41,097 bases of DNA from Bdellovibrionales bacterium (GCA_020435005.1 JAGRAE010000005.1:1-41097), one strand, 5' to 3'; positions 25,333-34,117 are shown, counted from the stretch's first letter. Notes: generated from the letters alone by a model not told the origin. Numbers and translations are program-made.

Positions 25333-26358
25333 ATGGACTATAGCCTAAAAAGTAATACTTTGGTGTATACAAGACCCGTTTTGCGTTGGAGCATAATTAG
25401 TTTTTTGAGCCTGTTTTTTATCACACTATTAATGCAGTTTATTCTGTGGAAACAATACAGTCTAGAAGCGACTTATGTTCAGTTGAAAAATGTTTTTGTT
25501 CATCAATCTCTCCCCAATTACTTAGAACTTGGGGCCATTTGTAATTCATTAGAAGATTTATATTGTGCGCAAAAATATTTTGAAAAAGTAGTGAGTATTC
25601 AACCTAATAATAAATTAGGACTAGCAAATCTAGCTATAGTATTGGCAAAACAAAAAAGGTGGAAAGAAGCCGAGCCTAATTTTAAAGCTTATTTTTCACT
25701 TGGCGGTAGTTCTTATGATATGCTCTATTGGTATGGTTTAACTATAAGTTCCTTAAAAGGCCCATCAGAGGGAATGCAATGGATTATTCACTCTATAAAA
25801 GCTAATCCCAAGTATATACCTGCAGGTAAAGAGGTGGTTAATTATTATCTTGAGCAAAAACAAAAGTCACTGGCACTCAGTTTAATTGGGGCTATGACTC
25901 GAGGACATCCAGAAAACTTTAACCTGTGGAATAATTTTTTAAACAAAAATGAATTTATCGAAATCGATAAAAGTTCTGTTGGTGAAAATTGGACGTTGAT
26001 TAGTTTAGATGGCAATAGTTATTACATCCCATTAGTTTTAAGAGAGCATACACGTTTAAAATTTTTCACTGTATTTGATGATGTAGAATACAATTTAATA
26101 AATACTGATACCTTAAACGAACTATTGATACCTATAGAAAAAGATTCGGAAATGAAGACCATAACCTTAAATGAAAGAAATTTAAAAGCTCATAAAGTAA
26201 GTTTCCCCAATGTACTCGTGGCGGGAGTACCTGTTGGTGAAGTTGTTTTTTATGCTTGTGAGAACTGTCCTAATTTAATTGGTAAAAGTTTACTAAAAGA
26301 ATATAAAGTTCAGTATTGGTCAGAGAATCAAATTAACTTTTTAAATATATACAAATAA
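25333..26358 (+). CDS. TPR membrane protein with degenerate retropepsin-like domain
   Basis: A 341-residue protein. One membrane helix (about residues 21-40) anchors it. Residues about 62-190 form TPR-like helical repeats (LPNYLELGAICNSLEDLYCA, KYFEKVVSIQPNN, LGLANLAIVLAKQKRWKEAEPN). The C-terminal 120 residues look like a retropepsin fold: a beta strand at FFTVF in the position of the active-site loop, then VAGVPVGEVVFYA and LIGKSLLKEYKV in the position of the usual LLGxxFL. The D-T-G catalytic triplet is absent (FDDVEY stands there), so protease activity is unlikely. Function unknown; a protein-protein scaffold in the envelope is a reasonable guess. A terminator follows at 26359. Confidence 0.6.
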   Translation: MDYSLKSNTLVYTRPVLRWSIISFLSLFFITLLMQFILWKQYSLEATYVQLKNVFVHQSLPNYLELGAICNSLEDLYCAQKYFEKVVSIQPNNKLGLANLAIVLAKQKRWKEAEPNFKAYFSLGGSSYDMLYWYGLTISSLKGPSEGMQWIIHSIKANPKYIPAGKEVVNYYLEQKQKSLALSLIGAMTRGHPENFNLWNNFLNKNEFIEIDKSSVGENWTLISLDGNSYYIPLVLREHTRLKFFTVFDDVEYNLINTDTLNELLIPIEKDSEMKTITLNERNLKAHKVSFPNVLVAGVPVGEVVFYACENCPNLIGKSLLKEYKVQYWSENQINFLNIYK

Positions 26359-26385
26359 AAAACCGCCTTTGTCTAAGGCGGTTTT
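26359..26385. terminator. Bidirectional rho-independent terminator
   Basis: AAAACCGCCTT (26359-26369) and AAGGCGGTTTT (26375-26385) form an 11-base-pair stem with a five-base loop. The T-run on each strand lets it serve the rightward TPR gene and the leftward rpsD gene. Confidence 0.9.
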
Positions 26386-26410
26386 CACATAATTTAAAGA
26401 ATAAATAAAA

Positions 26411-27043
26411 TTATACTTTTCTAGCAGCGTAATACTCAGTAAACAAACCTGCATCAAAAGGAAACGGCACGTGTTCAATGCGAGGTATAGCGTGAAGTAC
26501 GCCCATTTCTTTACCTTCTTTTTCCTCTTTTCTTAAATAATCAGGTACTTCTAAACGTGGCGATTGTTTTGCACGCAAGTAACTTTGATTATTTTGAGCC
26601 TTATCAGTTAGCGTAATTGTGTCACCAGGACGAACTACAAAAGAAGAGATGTCCACTTTTTCGTTATTTACACGAATATGACCATGAGAAATTAATTGGC
26701 GAGCAGCGCGAATACTGGGAGCAAAATTTAATCTAAAAACTACGTTGTCCAATCGAGACTCTAATAGTCCTATTAATTTGCTGACCCAATTGGTTCCCTT
26801 ACCTCTTTTTGCGTCTCTAATGAATCGACGTAATTGCTCTTCTTTAAGTAAATAATTGCAGCGAATTTTTTGTTTTTCTTCTAAGCGCAGTGCAAAGTCA
26901 GAATATTTTCGTCGTTTATTACCATTTTCTCCAGGTGGATAAGGGCGTCTTTCAAGTGCGCCAGCTTTACCTAAACCTGGAAGTTCACAGCCTAAACGCC
27001 TCTGAACTTTGAATCTTTGTCTTTTTCCCGTGTTTTTCTTCAT
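26411..27043 (-). CDS. rpsD: 30S ribosomal protein S4
   Basis: A 210-residue S4. It begins MKKNTGKRQRFKVQRRLGCELPGLG, with the GKAGALERRPYPPGENG segment, the S4 RNA-binding domain (LESRLDNVVFRLNFAPSIRAARQLISHGHIRVNN, about residues 93-126) and the C-terminal DTITL segment. It binds 16S rRNA early in 30S assembly. It is encoded alone here, apart from S13, S11, RpoA and L17, with which it is grouped in many bacteria. An AAGGAG site lies before the ATG. Downstream transcription ends at the shared terminator. The leader has a hairpin that could let S4 control its own translation. Confidence 0.97.
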   Translation of the reverse strand: MKKNTGKRQRFKVQRRLGCELPGLGKAGALERRPYPPGENGNKRRKYSDFALRLEEKQKIRCNYLLKEEQLRRFIRDAKRGKGTNWVSKLIGLLESRLDNVVFRLNFAPSIRAARQLISHGHIRVNNEKVDISSFVVRPGDTITLTDKAQNNQSYLRAKQSPRLEVPDYLRKEEKEGKEMGVLHAIPRIEHVPFPFDAGLFTEYYAARKV

Positions 27044-27059
27044 TTTTTCTCCTTTTTAT

Positions 27060-27106
27060 CCTAGCCCTTTCACAAGGCATAACGCTAGGCGGCACCTATA
27101 ATAGGT
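27060..27106 (-). promoter_or_regulatory. Structured leader of rpsD
   Basis: CCTAGC (27060-27065) pairs with GCTAGG (27084-27089), with an inner CCTT/AAGG pair. Next to it, ACCTAT and ATAGGT (27094-27106) form a tight palindrome. Both lie within the predicted 5' leader, 17 to 63 bases before the rpsD start. S4 is known to regulate its own operon through leader RNA in other bacteria; whether this one works that way is inference. Confidence 0.5.
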
Positions 27107-27133
27107 CCAATAAAAACGGTTTTTAGAGTGGTT

Positions 27134-27162
27134 TTTATAACCATAAAACTTAAAAACATCAA
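27134..27162 (-). promoter_or_regulatory. Promoter of rpsD
   Basis: On the minus strand, TTGATG (27157-27162) and TATAAA (27134-27139) are 17 bases apart, with the start expected near 27127. That leaves a leader of about 85 bases containing the hairpins listed separately. Confidence 0.65.
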
Positions 27163-27233
27163 GAATTCTCTATTAAAGTCTTAAAAAACAAAAAAGTGTT
27201 TTCCAGTTCATATGGGGGAGGTAAAATTAATCT

Positions 27234-27998
27234 ATGAATAATAAGCCTATACCCCTAAAATTATTAGCAGTTTTGCATATACTGATGCCCTTATTCAGTT
27301 TGGTTTTTAATGCTCTCGTTTCAGGTTTACCAATAACTCAATATGCTGGGGTCCATTGGAACAGTTTTAGCGGTCTAGAGTTGTTAGAGTTTTATGCCTT
27401 TTCGCCTCTTGCCGGCTTGCTAATTCTTAGCTTTAGCGCTTGGGGTTATTACTCCTATTTAGCTGTAGTACTTTGGAATATAGCTATAAATACCATTATA
27501 TGGAAGGTTGAATTCAGCTCCTCACTGGCAGTGCTTGTGGCGTCTAATCTTTTTAATGTAGTGAGTTTTGTTTATATGCTTTCTCCAGCAGTGAGAAAAA
27601 TATACACAGATAAATCCCTGCATTGGTGGAATACACCGAAACGTTTTTTAGTGGATATCAATGAGGTTGTAATAAATAATGATGTTCGCACGGATGTATC
27701 AATTCGAAATTTATCTAAAGGTGGAGCCCTTTTATTAACCAAGTGGAGTCCTGCTATAGGTGAAAATTTAAGTATGTGTTTTAGTTTAGGAGATTTTGAT
27801 TTTTCTACAGAGGCAAAAGTTGTTCACGCAAAAGAAGACCAATTTGGCGTACAATTTTTAACGAATACAGATTTAATTCAAGAAGCTCTTGAATTTACTC
27901 AATTAGAACCCATGAATAAATCTTTAAACACAAAAGATCAATTTAAGGTGTGGATGGGTGATCTAAAACAAGGGCGAGGACTGTTTCCTAACCTTTGA
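27234..27998 (+). CDS. Membrane protein with C-terminal PilZ domain
   Basis: A 254-residue protein with four membrane helices in residues 1-125 (LAVLHILMPLFSLVFNALV, LEFYAFSPLAGLLILSF, YYSYLAVVLWNIAINTII, SLAVLVASNLFNVVSFVYML). A PilZ-like domain follows (about 135-225): PKRFLVDI resembles the first binding stretch and SIRNLSKGGALLL is the D/N-x-S-x-x-G motif. PilZ domains bind cyclic di-GMP, but the classical RxxxR motif is only partial here (a single Lys-Arg), so binding is not certain. A GGGGGAGG stretch lies 12 bases upstream of the ATG. It is divergent from rpsD. Confidence 0.75.
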   Translation: MNNKPIPLKLLAVLHILMPLFSLVFNALVSGLPITQYAGVHWNSFSGLELLEFYAFSPLAGLLILSFSAWGYYSYLAVVLWNIAINTIIWKVEFSSSLAVLVASNLFNVVSFVYMLSPAVRKIYTDKSLHWWNTPKRFLVDINEVVINNDVRTDVSIRNLSKGGALLLTKWSPAIGENLSMCFSLGDFDFSTEAKVVHAKEDQFGVQFLTNTDLIQEALEFTQLEPMNKSLNTKDQFKVWMGDLKQGRGLFPNL

Positions 27999-28020
27999 TA
28001 TATTAACACCTATCGTTTCT

Positions 28021-29316
28021 TTAAGTGGCTTTGGCCAATCGACTGTGGATCATTAGAAGAATTCCACCAATTATAAAAAAAGTTAAAATAACCAAAATAG
28101 ATAATCTAGGGTTGCCAGTGCTCACACTAACATAACCTACCAGTAAGGGGCCAAGAATGGCTGATGATTTGCCCACCATATTAAAAAAGCCAAAATATTC
28201 GGCTGATTTTTCAACGGGAATATGTTTGGCAAAGTAAGAGCGACTAAGAGCTTGTATTCCACCTTGAACGAGACCGATTGCGATGGCTAGTATATAAAAT
28301 TCTTTAACCGAATCCATCTGATAACCCCAGATTGTAATGCCAGCATAGCAAATTAGTGCTAAAAAAATACCTTTTATTGGTCCTTTTTTTTCTCCTAAAA
28401 AACCAAAGACAATGGCCGCTGGAAACCCTACAAATTGTGTAATAAGAAGTGCTGTTATTAAATTGTTTGCATCAAAACCTAAAGCCAGTCCATAATCCAC
28501 AGCCATTTTAATAATAGTGTTAACTCCATCAAAATAAAAAAGATAGGCACAAAGATATATAAGAAGGGGTTTGTTTTTGAATAACTCTTTAAAAGTTTGC
28601 CATAACTTAACAAAGCCTGCGATTACTAAACTAGATGAATTTATGGATTGTTGAACAGCATGATCTTCTTTAACATTTATGAACAATGGAAAAGAGAAAA
28701 CTAGCCACCAAATGGCCACCATTACAAAGCTTATTTTTACAGCTTCAGACGTAGAGGTTAGTCCAAAAAAATCAGGTTTCAAGGTCATAACTACATTTAA
28801 AGCAAACAATATTCCTCCGCCGAGGTAACCCAGTGAAAAGCCAAAACCAGAAATAAAATCCAAGTTTTTTTTGGGAGCTATCAGCGGCAGAAGGGAGTCA
28901 TAGAAAATGTTACTACCAAAAAAACCAAGAGTGGCAAAAACATATAAAATAACGGCTCCTTTCCAGTCTCCATAATTAACTAGATAAAGTCCGCTGGTAC
29001 ATACGACCCCGATAAATAAAAAAAAGCTTAAATATTTTTTTTTGTTATGAGTTAAGTCGGCAAGTGCACCTAAATAAGGGGCCATTAAAGCTAGAAAAAA
29101 ACTAGCTACGGAATTGGCGATTCCCAAAAAATAAGTACTTTCTGTAAGGCTCTGTTCACCACTCCAATACTGCTTGAAAAACAAGGGAAAAAAACCTGCC
29201 ATCACCGTTGTTGCAAATGCTGAATTAGCCCAGTCATATAGTGACCAAGATAATGTAACTTTATTTATTCTATTTGAGGGTGTTGGCCCAGCTTTTCCAT
29301 TGTAGGATGTATTCAT
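28021..29316 (-). CDS. UMF1/Atg22-type MFS transporter
   Basis: A 431-residue protein with 12 membrane segments. The UMF1 family signature is at residues 24-38 (WSLYDWANSAFATTV), followed by PYLGALADLTHNKKK and the C-terminal IGLVQGGIQALSRSYFAKHIP, which is typical of the family related to yeast vacuolar Atg22 effluxer. Bacterial members are thought to export amino acids or metabolites; the substrate here is not clear. The ATG at 29316 lies 47 bases inside the end of the upstream secreted-protein gene, so the two are probably coupled. No good Shine-Dalgarno site is seen. Confidence 0.87.
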   Translation of the reverse strand: MNTSYNGKAGPTPSNRINKVTLSWSLYDWANSAFATTVMAGFFPLFFKQYWSGEQSLTESTYFLGIANSVASFFLALMAPYLGALADLTHNKKKYLSFFLFIGVVCTSGLYLVNYGDWKGAVILYVFATLGFFGSNIFYDSLLPLIAPKKNLDFISGFGFSLGYLGGGILFALNVVMTLKPDFFGLTSTSEAVKISFVMVAIWWLVFSFPLFINVKEDHAVQQSINSSSLVIAGFVKLWQTFKELFKNKPLLIYLCAYLFYFDGVNTIIKMAVDYGLALGFDANNLITALLITQFVGFPAAIVFGFLGEKKGPIKGIFLALICYAGITIWGYQMDSVKEFYILAIAIGLVQGGIQALSRSYFAKHIPVEKSAEYFGFFNMVGKSSAILGPLLVGYVSVSTGNPRLSILVILTFFIIGGILLMIHSRLAKAT

Positions 29317-30436
29317 CTATTTTCTCTGGTTTGTCAGATTGTATAACGGGACCTCTTGGATTCATGATTTTTAAAACTTTAGTTATTTCAGTTTTCAAGT
29401 CTATGTCTTCAGTTTGTTCTAAGGCTTTAACCAAAATTTTCATGTTTTCATTTGTGGGTTTTCTCTTAAGATGACTTGTAATATGTGCTTTTAATTGGTC
29501 ACTATCATCGGGATCTAGTATCACTTGGTGGAAGGCCTGTTTGATCGAAGGTGTCCATGATGAACCAATCTTATTTAAAGCAGCTGAGCGTTCTGTGTAA
29601 TTTTTATCTTTATTGGTTAAAACAACTAATAACTCATTATAACGACTGAGCCAGAGTTTTGGATTGAAATCTTCAAGTAGAGCCCAAGCGGAGGAACCTA
29701 TTAGCCATTTTACTTTAGGGAGTTTAATAGCCCAATAGTTTCTGCCGACTAAATAGAAATGATAAACCTCACGTCCAGTGCGAATTTCAAAATTCGGCTT
29801 TTCATTGGCTAAGGCAATGTGATATCTTTTTTCAATAGGAAAATCTCTAAAAGAATCTAAAACACGATGAAAGTATTCCCAATCGATAAATAATTCAGAG
29901 TTTTTTTGATACCACTCATTGTTTTCTTTTTCAAAATCAAACAATAGCTTTCCATTGGTATATATTTGCAATTTATTGTGGATGTTAAGCGTGGCATTTG
30001 TTTGACCAATAAACCAGTCTTTATGCAGAGGAAGGCGAGTTAAACCTTCTTTTAAAATGTAAAGACATTTTTGAGTAGTATTGTCACGGATGTAAGATTT
30101 TTCTACAAAGAAATCTCTGGTTATCGATGTGGTATCATTATGTGCGGTGATTTTAATCGTGGGTTTGTTGCCTAGGTCATGGGGGCAATCGACATCATAA
30201 GTTGTTTCAGCTCTGAAAATTTGTTCAAAATCTTTAAAAATATCAGGGTTTATTTCCCGATTATCGATAGCATATTTATCTTCAATTTTTTTGATAGTAA
30301 ATTTCCCATATTCACCATCAAAACGCCATTCGTTTGCAATAAAAGCTTCTTGAGCTTTGGGCTCTTCCGGCTCTTCAAGGGCCAGTGAATTAATGCTAGG
30401 ATAAAGCACTAAAATGGAAATAAATATATTTTTCAT
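29270..30436 (-). CDS. Secreted protein with HEAT-like C terminus, unknown function
   Basis: A 388-residue protein with a signal peptide (MKNIFISILVLYPSINSLA, cleavage around residue 19). The region after about residue 270 has two or three short helical pairs (YTERSAALNKIGSSW, then QLKAHITSHLKRKP, and MKILVKALEQTEDIDLK), which look HEAT-like and could bind a partner. The central part is beta-rich with aromatic residues and two cysteines. No family recognised. GGGGG four bases upstream of the ATG at 30436 is the ribosome site; a TTG at 30448 is rejected. Transcribed away from the TetR gene start, downstream of it. Confidence 0.65.
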   Translation of the reverse strand: MKNIFISILVLYPSINSLALEEPEEPKAQEAFIANEWRFDGEYGKFTIKKIEDKYAIDNREINPDIFKDFEQIFRAETTYDVDCPHDLGNKPTIKITAHNDTTSITRDFFVEKSYIRDNTTQKCLYILKEGLTRLPLHKDWFIGQTNATLNIHNKLQIYTNGKLLFDFEKENNEWYQKNSELFIDWEYFHRVLDSFRDFPIEKRYHIALANEKPNFEIRTGREVYHFYLVGRNYWAIKLPKVKWLIGSSAWALLEDFNPKLWLSRYNELLVVLTNKDKNYTERSAALNKIGSSWTPSIKQAFHQVILDPDDSDQLKAHITSHLKRKPTNENMKILVKALEQTEDIDLKTEITKVLKIMNPRGPVIQSDKPEKIDEYILQWKSWANTLK

Positions 30437-30455
30437 GTTTTCCCCCAAAAAAGCC

Positions 30456-30482
30456 TTAAGATATATTTGTACTATATCTTAA
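30456..30482. repeat. AT-rich 10-bp inverted repeat after tetR
   Basis: TTAAGATATA (30456-30465) and TATATCTTAA (30473-30482) pair exactly with a seven-base loop. On the minus strand the stem is followed by GGC and six Ts, so it could weakly end tetR transcription or serve as an operator before the secreted-protein gene. Confidence 0.55.
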
Positions 30483-30488
30483 TTTATA

Positions 30489-31130
30489 TCAACTGGCTAA
30501 AAAAAGTTCGACTAAATGTTGAGTTACCTTTTGTTGTTCATCTTCTTTTTTTAAACTGCGATTATAAGATTTTTCTTTAATATGATCCATACGCATTTGA
30601 CTGGAGAGACAGCCAAAAAATAAGCTGCCCAAAATAAAAGGATCTTTTGACTTATTAATAAACTTTTTTTTCTGGGCTTCACTAAAAAATTGTACTAACA
30701 ACTCAAAAATCTTCAAAAATGTTTCTTTAAAGACCTCTTCAGCAGGGGAGTGAACCTTGTCATACTCTCTAACGATTATCAAACCGGCATCTCGGTCTTC
30801 TGTGTAAAGAGAAAACAAATTTTTGATGAGTAATTGTAAACGTATTTTTAACTCTTCTAAACTGTTAACCTCAGTTAAAACATCCTGGGCATATTTTAAA
30901 TGACTTTTTCCTATTTCGCGTAAACATTCTCGATAGAGACCATCTTTACCTTCAAAATAGTAACTAATCATGCTTGAATTGACTTTAGCCTCTGTTGCTA
31001 TATCCCTTATAGAAGTGCCACTTAAGCCCTTAAGGGCGAATTGCTTCTTTGCGGCTTTTAAAAGCCGCTCCCTAACATCTGGACGTTCGGTTTTCCGTTT
31101 TGCTTTATTTTGAGACGTATTTGCCGCCAT
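30489..31130 (-). CDS. TetR-family transcriptional regulator
   Basis: A 213-residue TetR/AcrR regulator. The DNA-binding part is residues about 18-65, with the HTH in SIRDIATEAKVNSSMISYYFEGKDGLY, the usual TetR spacing. The C-terminal ligand domain is not informative by eye. It is divergent from fadE and a 22-base palindrome lies between them. By analogy with TetR-type fatty-acid regulators it probably represses fadE (and perhaps itself) until a fatty acyl-CoA binds; that ligand is an inference from position. An AGGAC ribosome site precedes the ATG at 31130. Confidence 0.88.
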   Translation of the reverse strand: MAANTSQNKAKRKTERPDVRERLLKAAKKQFALKGLSGTSIRDIATEAKVNSSMISYYFEGKDGLYRECLREIGKSHLKYAQDVLTEVNSLEELKIRLQLLIKNLFSLYTEDRDAGLIIVREYDKVHSPAEEVFKETFLKIFELLVQFFSEAQKKKFINKSKDPFILGSLFFGCLSSQMRMDHIKEKSYNRSLKKEDEQQKVTQHLVELFLAS

Positions 31131-31137
31131 ATGTCCT

Positions 31138-31219
31138 ATTATTAATCATTTAGTTTAAAAGTTCAATCATTTGATTGAACTCTCTCATTTTGAGCTATAC
31201 AATATAAATGATTAATAAT
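31138..31219. promoter_or_regulatory. tetR-fadE divergent control region with operators
   Basis: A perfect palindrome at 31160-31181 (arms AGTTCAATCA and TGATTGAACT around TT) is a likely TetR operator. A likely fadE promoter has TTGAAC (31175-31180) and TACAAT (31198-31203), 17 bases apart, so its -35 box lies inside the operator's right arm. Two further 14-base sites, ATTATTAATCATTT (31138-31151) and its exact reverse complement (31206-31219), flank the palindrome; the second covers the fadE transcription start region and the first lies seven bases upstream of the tetR start. Confidence 0.75.
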
Positions 31220-31231
31220 TTGGAGGAAAGT

Positions 31232-33778
31232 ATGGGCGTTTTGGAAATGTACTCAGGCATTTTTCACAACCATTTAGCCACGGCTATTGTTGGAACTCTG
31301 TTCTTGTTTTTAACCATAGGATACTTAGGTTTACCTTATTGGTTATGGACGGTATTGGTTTCTGGTGTTTTATTAGGTTTTGGTGCACCTATAGTTATTA
31401 TTGGTGTTTATGTGGCCATTTCACTATTTTTTATAATCAAACCTTTGCGTCAAGTTACTTTATCTGTGGGAGTAATGAAGTTGTTTAAAGCTTTAAACTT
31501 TATCCCGCAAATTTCTGAAACAGAAAGAACTGCATTAGAGGCAGGAGTCGTTTGGGCTGAAGCAGAACTCTTTTCAGGAAAGCCAGATTTCAAAAAATTA
31601 ATGTCTCAACCCAATCCACAGCTAACTCCTGAAGAGCAAGCTTTTATCGATGGTCCAGTAGAGCAACTTTGTCAAATGATAGACTCTTGGAAAATATATA
31701 GATCACGTAAAATTCCAGATAATATTATGCAATTTATTAAAGACAAAAAATTCCTGGGCATGATTATACCCAAAGAATATGGTGGCTTGGGCTTTTCAAA
31801 CTTATTGCACAGTGATGTTATTCAAAAAATTTCAACTCGCTCGATAACTGCTTCCATTACAGTTATGGTTCCCAATTCTTTGGGTCCTGCTGAGTTATTA
31901 GTTCATTATGGTACTGAAGAGCAAAAAAAGAAATGGTTGCCTCGTTTAGCAGATGGTCGTGAAATGCCATGTTTTGGCTTAACAGAACCTCAAGCGGGTA
32001 GTGATGCGGGATCTATAGTTTCCACAGGTGTTTTGTTTAAAGGAGACGATGGAAAAATTTATGTCAAAATTAATTGGCGAAAACGTTGGATAACTTTAGC
32101 TTCTATTTCATCAGTTATTGGTTTAGCCTTTAAACTTCGCGACCCAGAGAATCTTTTAGGTCGAGGAGAGGATTTAGGTATTACCTGTGCTTTAATCCCC
32201 TCAAATACAAAAGGGGTCGTATTAGGTAAAAGGCATGATCCATTAACGATTCCTTTTTATAATTGCCCCACAGAAGGAAATGACGTCATTGTTGAAGCCG
32301 CTGAAGCAATTATTGGTGGTTTGGATAATGCGGGTAAAGGTTGGGGTATGTTAATGGAATCTTTGGGTGCAGGAAGAGGTATTTCTTTGCCAGCTCAAAG
32401 CACAGGTGGAGTAAAACTACTCACTCTTTTAGCATCAGCTCACTCTACTGTAAGAAAACAATTCGGTTTATCAATTGGAAAATTTGAAGGGGTTGAAGAG
32501 CCTCTCGCCAGAATTGCTGGCAAATCTTATTTTGTTGAGGCTATGAGACGCTACACTTTAAGTGCGTTAGATCAAGGAATTAAACCACCAGTAGTTACAG
32601 CTATGGCAAAATACAATACTACTGAATGGTACCGACAAGCGGTCAATGATGGCATGGATATTTTAGGAGGTGCGGCCATCTCAATGGGGCCTAGAAACGC
32701 TATAGCTGAAGGTTATATTGCTGCTCCTATCTCCATTACCGTTGAGGGCGCTAACATACTTACTCGTACACTTATGATTTTTGGTCAGGGTGCACTTCGC
32801 GCTCATCCCTATGCTTTCAAAGAAGTTTACGCTTTAGAAAATAATGATCTTAAAGCTTTTGACCGTGCTTTTTGGGGGCATATTGGACACATTAGTCGCA
32901 ACTTATTTCGCGCTAAGGTTTTATCTTGGACACGTGGGTGGATTATTTTTGGACACGGAGATAGTGTTACAAGAAGGTACTATCAAAAACTAGCTTGGGT
33001 TTCTGCATACTTTGCAATTATGGCCGATATAGCTATGGGTATTCTTGGAGGAAAATTAAAGTTCAAAGAAAAACTAACAGGACGCTACGCAGATGTCTTA
33101 TCTTGGATGTACACGGCAACAGCTGTTTTACATAGATATGAATCTGAGGGGAAACGGAAAGAAGATGCTGCCTTTGTTCATTACTCAATGCAAATGGCAT
33201 TTCACAATATTCAAAAAGCTTTTGAAGGAATTTTGGCCAATTTTGAAGGCCCCTTCATTGTGCGTTGGTTGTTCCGTGGTCCTGTGTTGTGGTTTGCAAG
33301 TCTTAATAAAATGGGAGTAGAACCTGATGATGAGTTAACTCATGAGATTTCAAAACTTATTCAAGAAGATAGTGAACAACGACAACGTTTAACTCAGGGA
33401 ATATTTATTCCTAAAGAAAAAACCGAAGCTTTAGGTAGATATGAAAATGCATTTAAAACGATCAAGCAAAGTGAAGATATTGAAAAGAAAATGCGTAAAG
33501 CCGTTCGCAGTAAAATCTTGCCTAAGAAACGTTCAAAAGATCTTATCGAATTAGCACTTGAAAAAGGTGTGATAACGGCAGAAGAGCATAAAATTATAAA
33601 GCTGAGTGAAGAACTACGGTGGGATACAATACAAGTCGATGAATTTACGGAAGATGAATTTATTAATGCGACTCGAGTTCGCGCAGCACTTGAGGATAGA
33701 GAAGTGCGTTTAGATGCAAGCCCAGAGACAACACCTATGCCAAAAGAAGAAGAGGAAGAGGTGCAGTCGGTCCATTAG
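31232..33778 (+). CDS. fadE: FadE-type acyl-CoA dehydrogenase
   Basis: An 848-residue, long-form acyl-CoA dehydrogenase. An N-terminal hydrophobic region (about residues 10-75) should anchor it in the inner membrane. The flavin-binding segment FGLTEPQAGSDAGS is at about 248-261, followed by the DUF1974-type C-terminal domain of FadE (about 500-780). It catalyses the first step of beta-oxidation, FAD-dependent 2,3-dehydrogenation of acyl-CoA. The length is slightly above the E. coli protein. The ATG at 31232 has a GGAGG ribosome site; the ATG at 31208 is upstream of it and rejected. The TetR neighbour and its operator explain regulation. The thiolase of the pathway is at 35432-36700. Confidence 0.93.
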   Translation: MGVLEMYSGIFHNHLATAIVGTLFLFLTIGYLGLPYWLWTVLVSGVLLGFGAPIVIIGVYVAISLFFIIKPLRQVTLSVGVMKLFKALNFIPQISETERTALEAGVVWAEAELFSGKPDFKKLMSQPNPQLTPEEQAFIDGPVEQLCQMIDSWKIYRSRKIPDNIMQFIKDKKFLGMIIPKEYGGLGFSNLLHSDVIQKISTRSITASITVMVPNSLGPAELLVHYGTEEQKKKWLPRLADGREMPCFGLTEPQAGSDAGSIVSTGVLFKGDDGKIYVKINWRKRWITLASISSVIGLAFKLRDPENLLGRGEDLGITCALIPSNTKGVVLGKRHDPLTIPFYNCPTEGNDVIVEAAEAIIGGLDNAGKGWGMLMESLGAGRGISLPAQSTGGVKLLTLLASAHSTVRKQFGLSIGKFEGVEEPLARIAGKSYFVEAMRRYTLSALDQGIKPPVVTAMAKYNTTEWYRQAVNDGMDILGGAAISMGPRNAIAEGYIAAPISITVEGANILTRTLMIFGQGALRAHPYAFKEVYALENNDLKAFDRAFWGHIGHISRNLFRAKVLSWTRGWIIFGHGDSVTRRYYQKLAWVSAYFAIMADIAMGILGGKLKFKEKLTGRYADVLSWMYTATAVLHRYESEGKRKEDAAFVHYSMQMAFHNIQKAFEGILANFEGPFIVRWLFRGPVLWFASLNKMGVEPDDELTHEISKLIQEDSEQRQRLTQGIFIPKEKTEALGRYENAFKTIKQSEDIEKKMRKAVRSKILPKKRSKDLIELALEKGVITAEEHKIIKLSEELRWDTIQVDEFTEDEFINATRVRAALEDREVRLDASPETTPMPKEEEEEVQSVH

Positions 33779-33805
33779 GGGGGGCAGAAAAAATCGAGTT
33801 TGATC

Positions 33806-33836
33806 AAAAAAAGCCACAAATATTGTGGCTTTTTTT
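33806..33836. terminator. Bidirectional rho-independent terminator
   Basis: AAGCCACAA (33811-33819) and TTGTGGCTT (33823-33831) form a nine-base-pair stem with an ATA loop, followed by Ts on the right and preceded by As, so it can end both fadE and the convergent rpmE2. Confidence 0.9.
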
Positions 33837-33862
33837 ATGAATTAGAACATGCAATTTTAAAT

Positions 33863-34117
33863 TTAAGATTTCTTACGACGAACACCGTACTTCTTCTTGA
33901 ATTTTTCTGCGCGGCCTTCAGTATCAATCAAACGTTGTTTTCCGGTGTAAAACGGGTGTGATTGGCTGGAAATATCTACTGTAATTAGGGGGTATGTTTT
34001 TCCATCTAAATCAATGGTGTCTTTTGTTCTAGCCGTTGATTTTGTGATAAGTGTCCAATCACAAGATACGTCTTTAAAACAAACTTCGCGAAATTCTGGG
34101 TGAATGCCTTCTTTCAT
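33863..34117 (-). CDS. rpmE2: 50S ribosomal protein L31 type B
   Basis: An 84-residue L31 starting MKEGIHPEFREVCF and ending with the type B signature ISSQSHPFYTGKQRLIDTEGRA. It lacks the CxxC zinc motifs of the type A form, although two single cysteines (Cys12 and Cys18 approximately) are present. Type B L31 often replaces the zinc form when zinc is scarce; no Zur box was recognised here. The ATG at 34117 has a GAGG site; a longer frame to 34198 is open but not L31-like. It is the only L31 in this window. Confidence 0.94.
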   Translation of the reverse strand: MKEGIHPEFREVCFKDVSCDWTLITKSTARTKDTIDLDGKTYPLITVDISSQSHPFYTGKQRLIDTEGRAEKFKKKYGVRRKKS

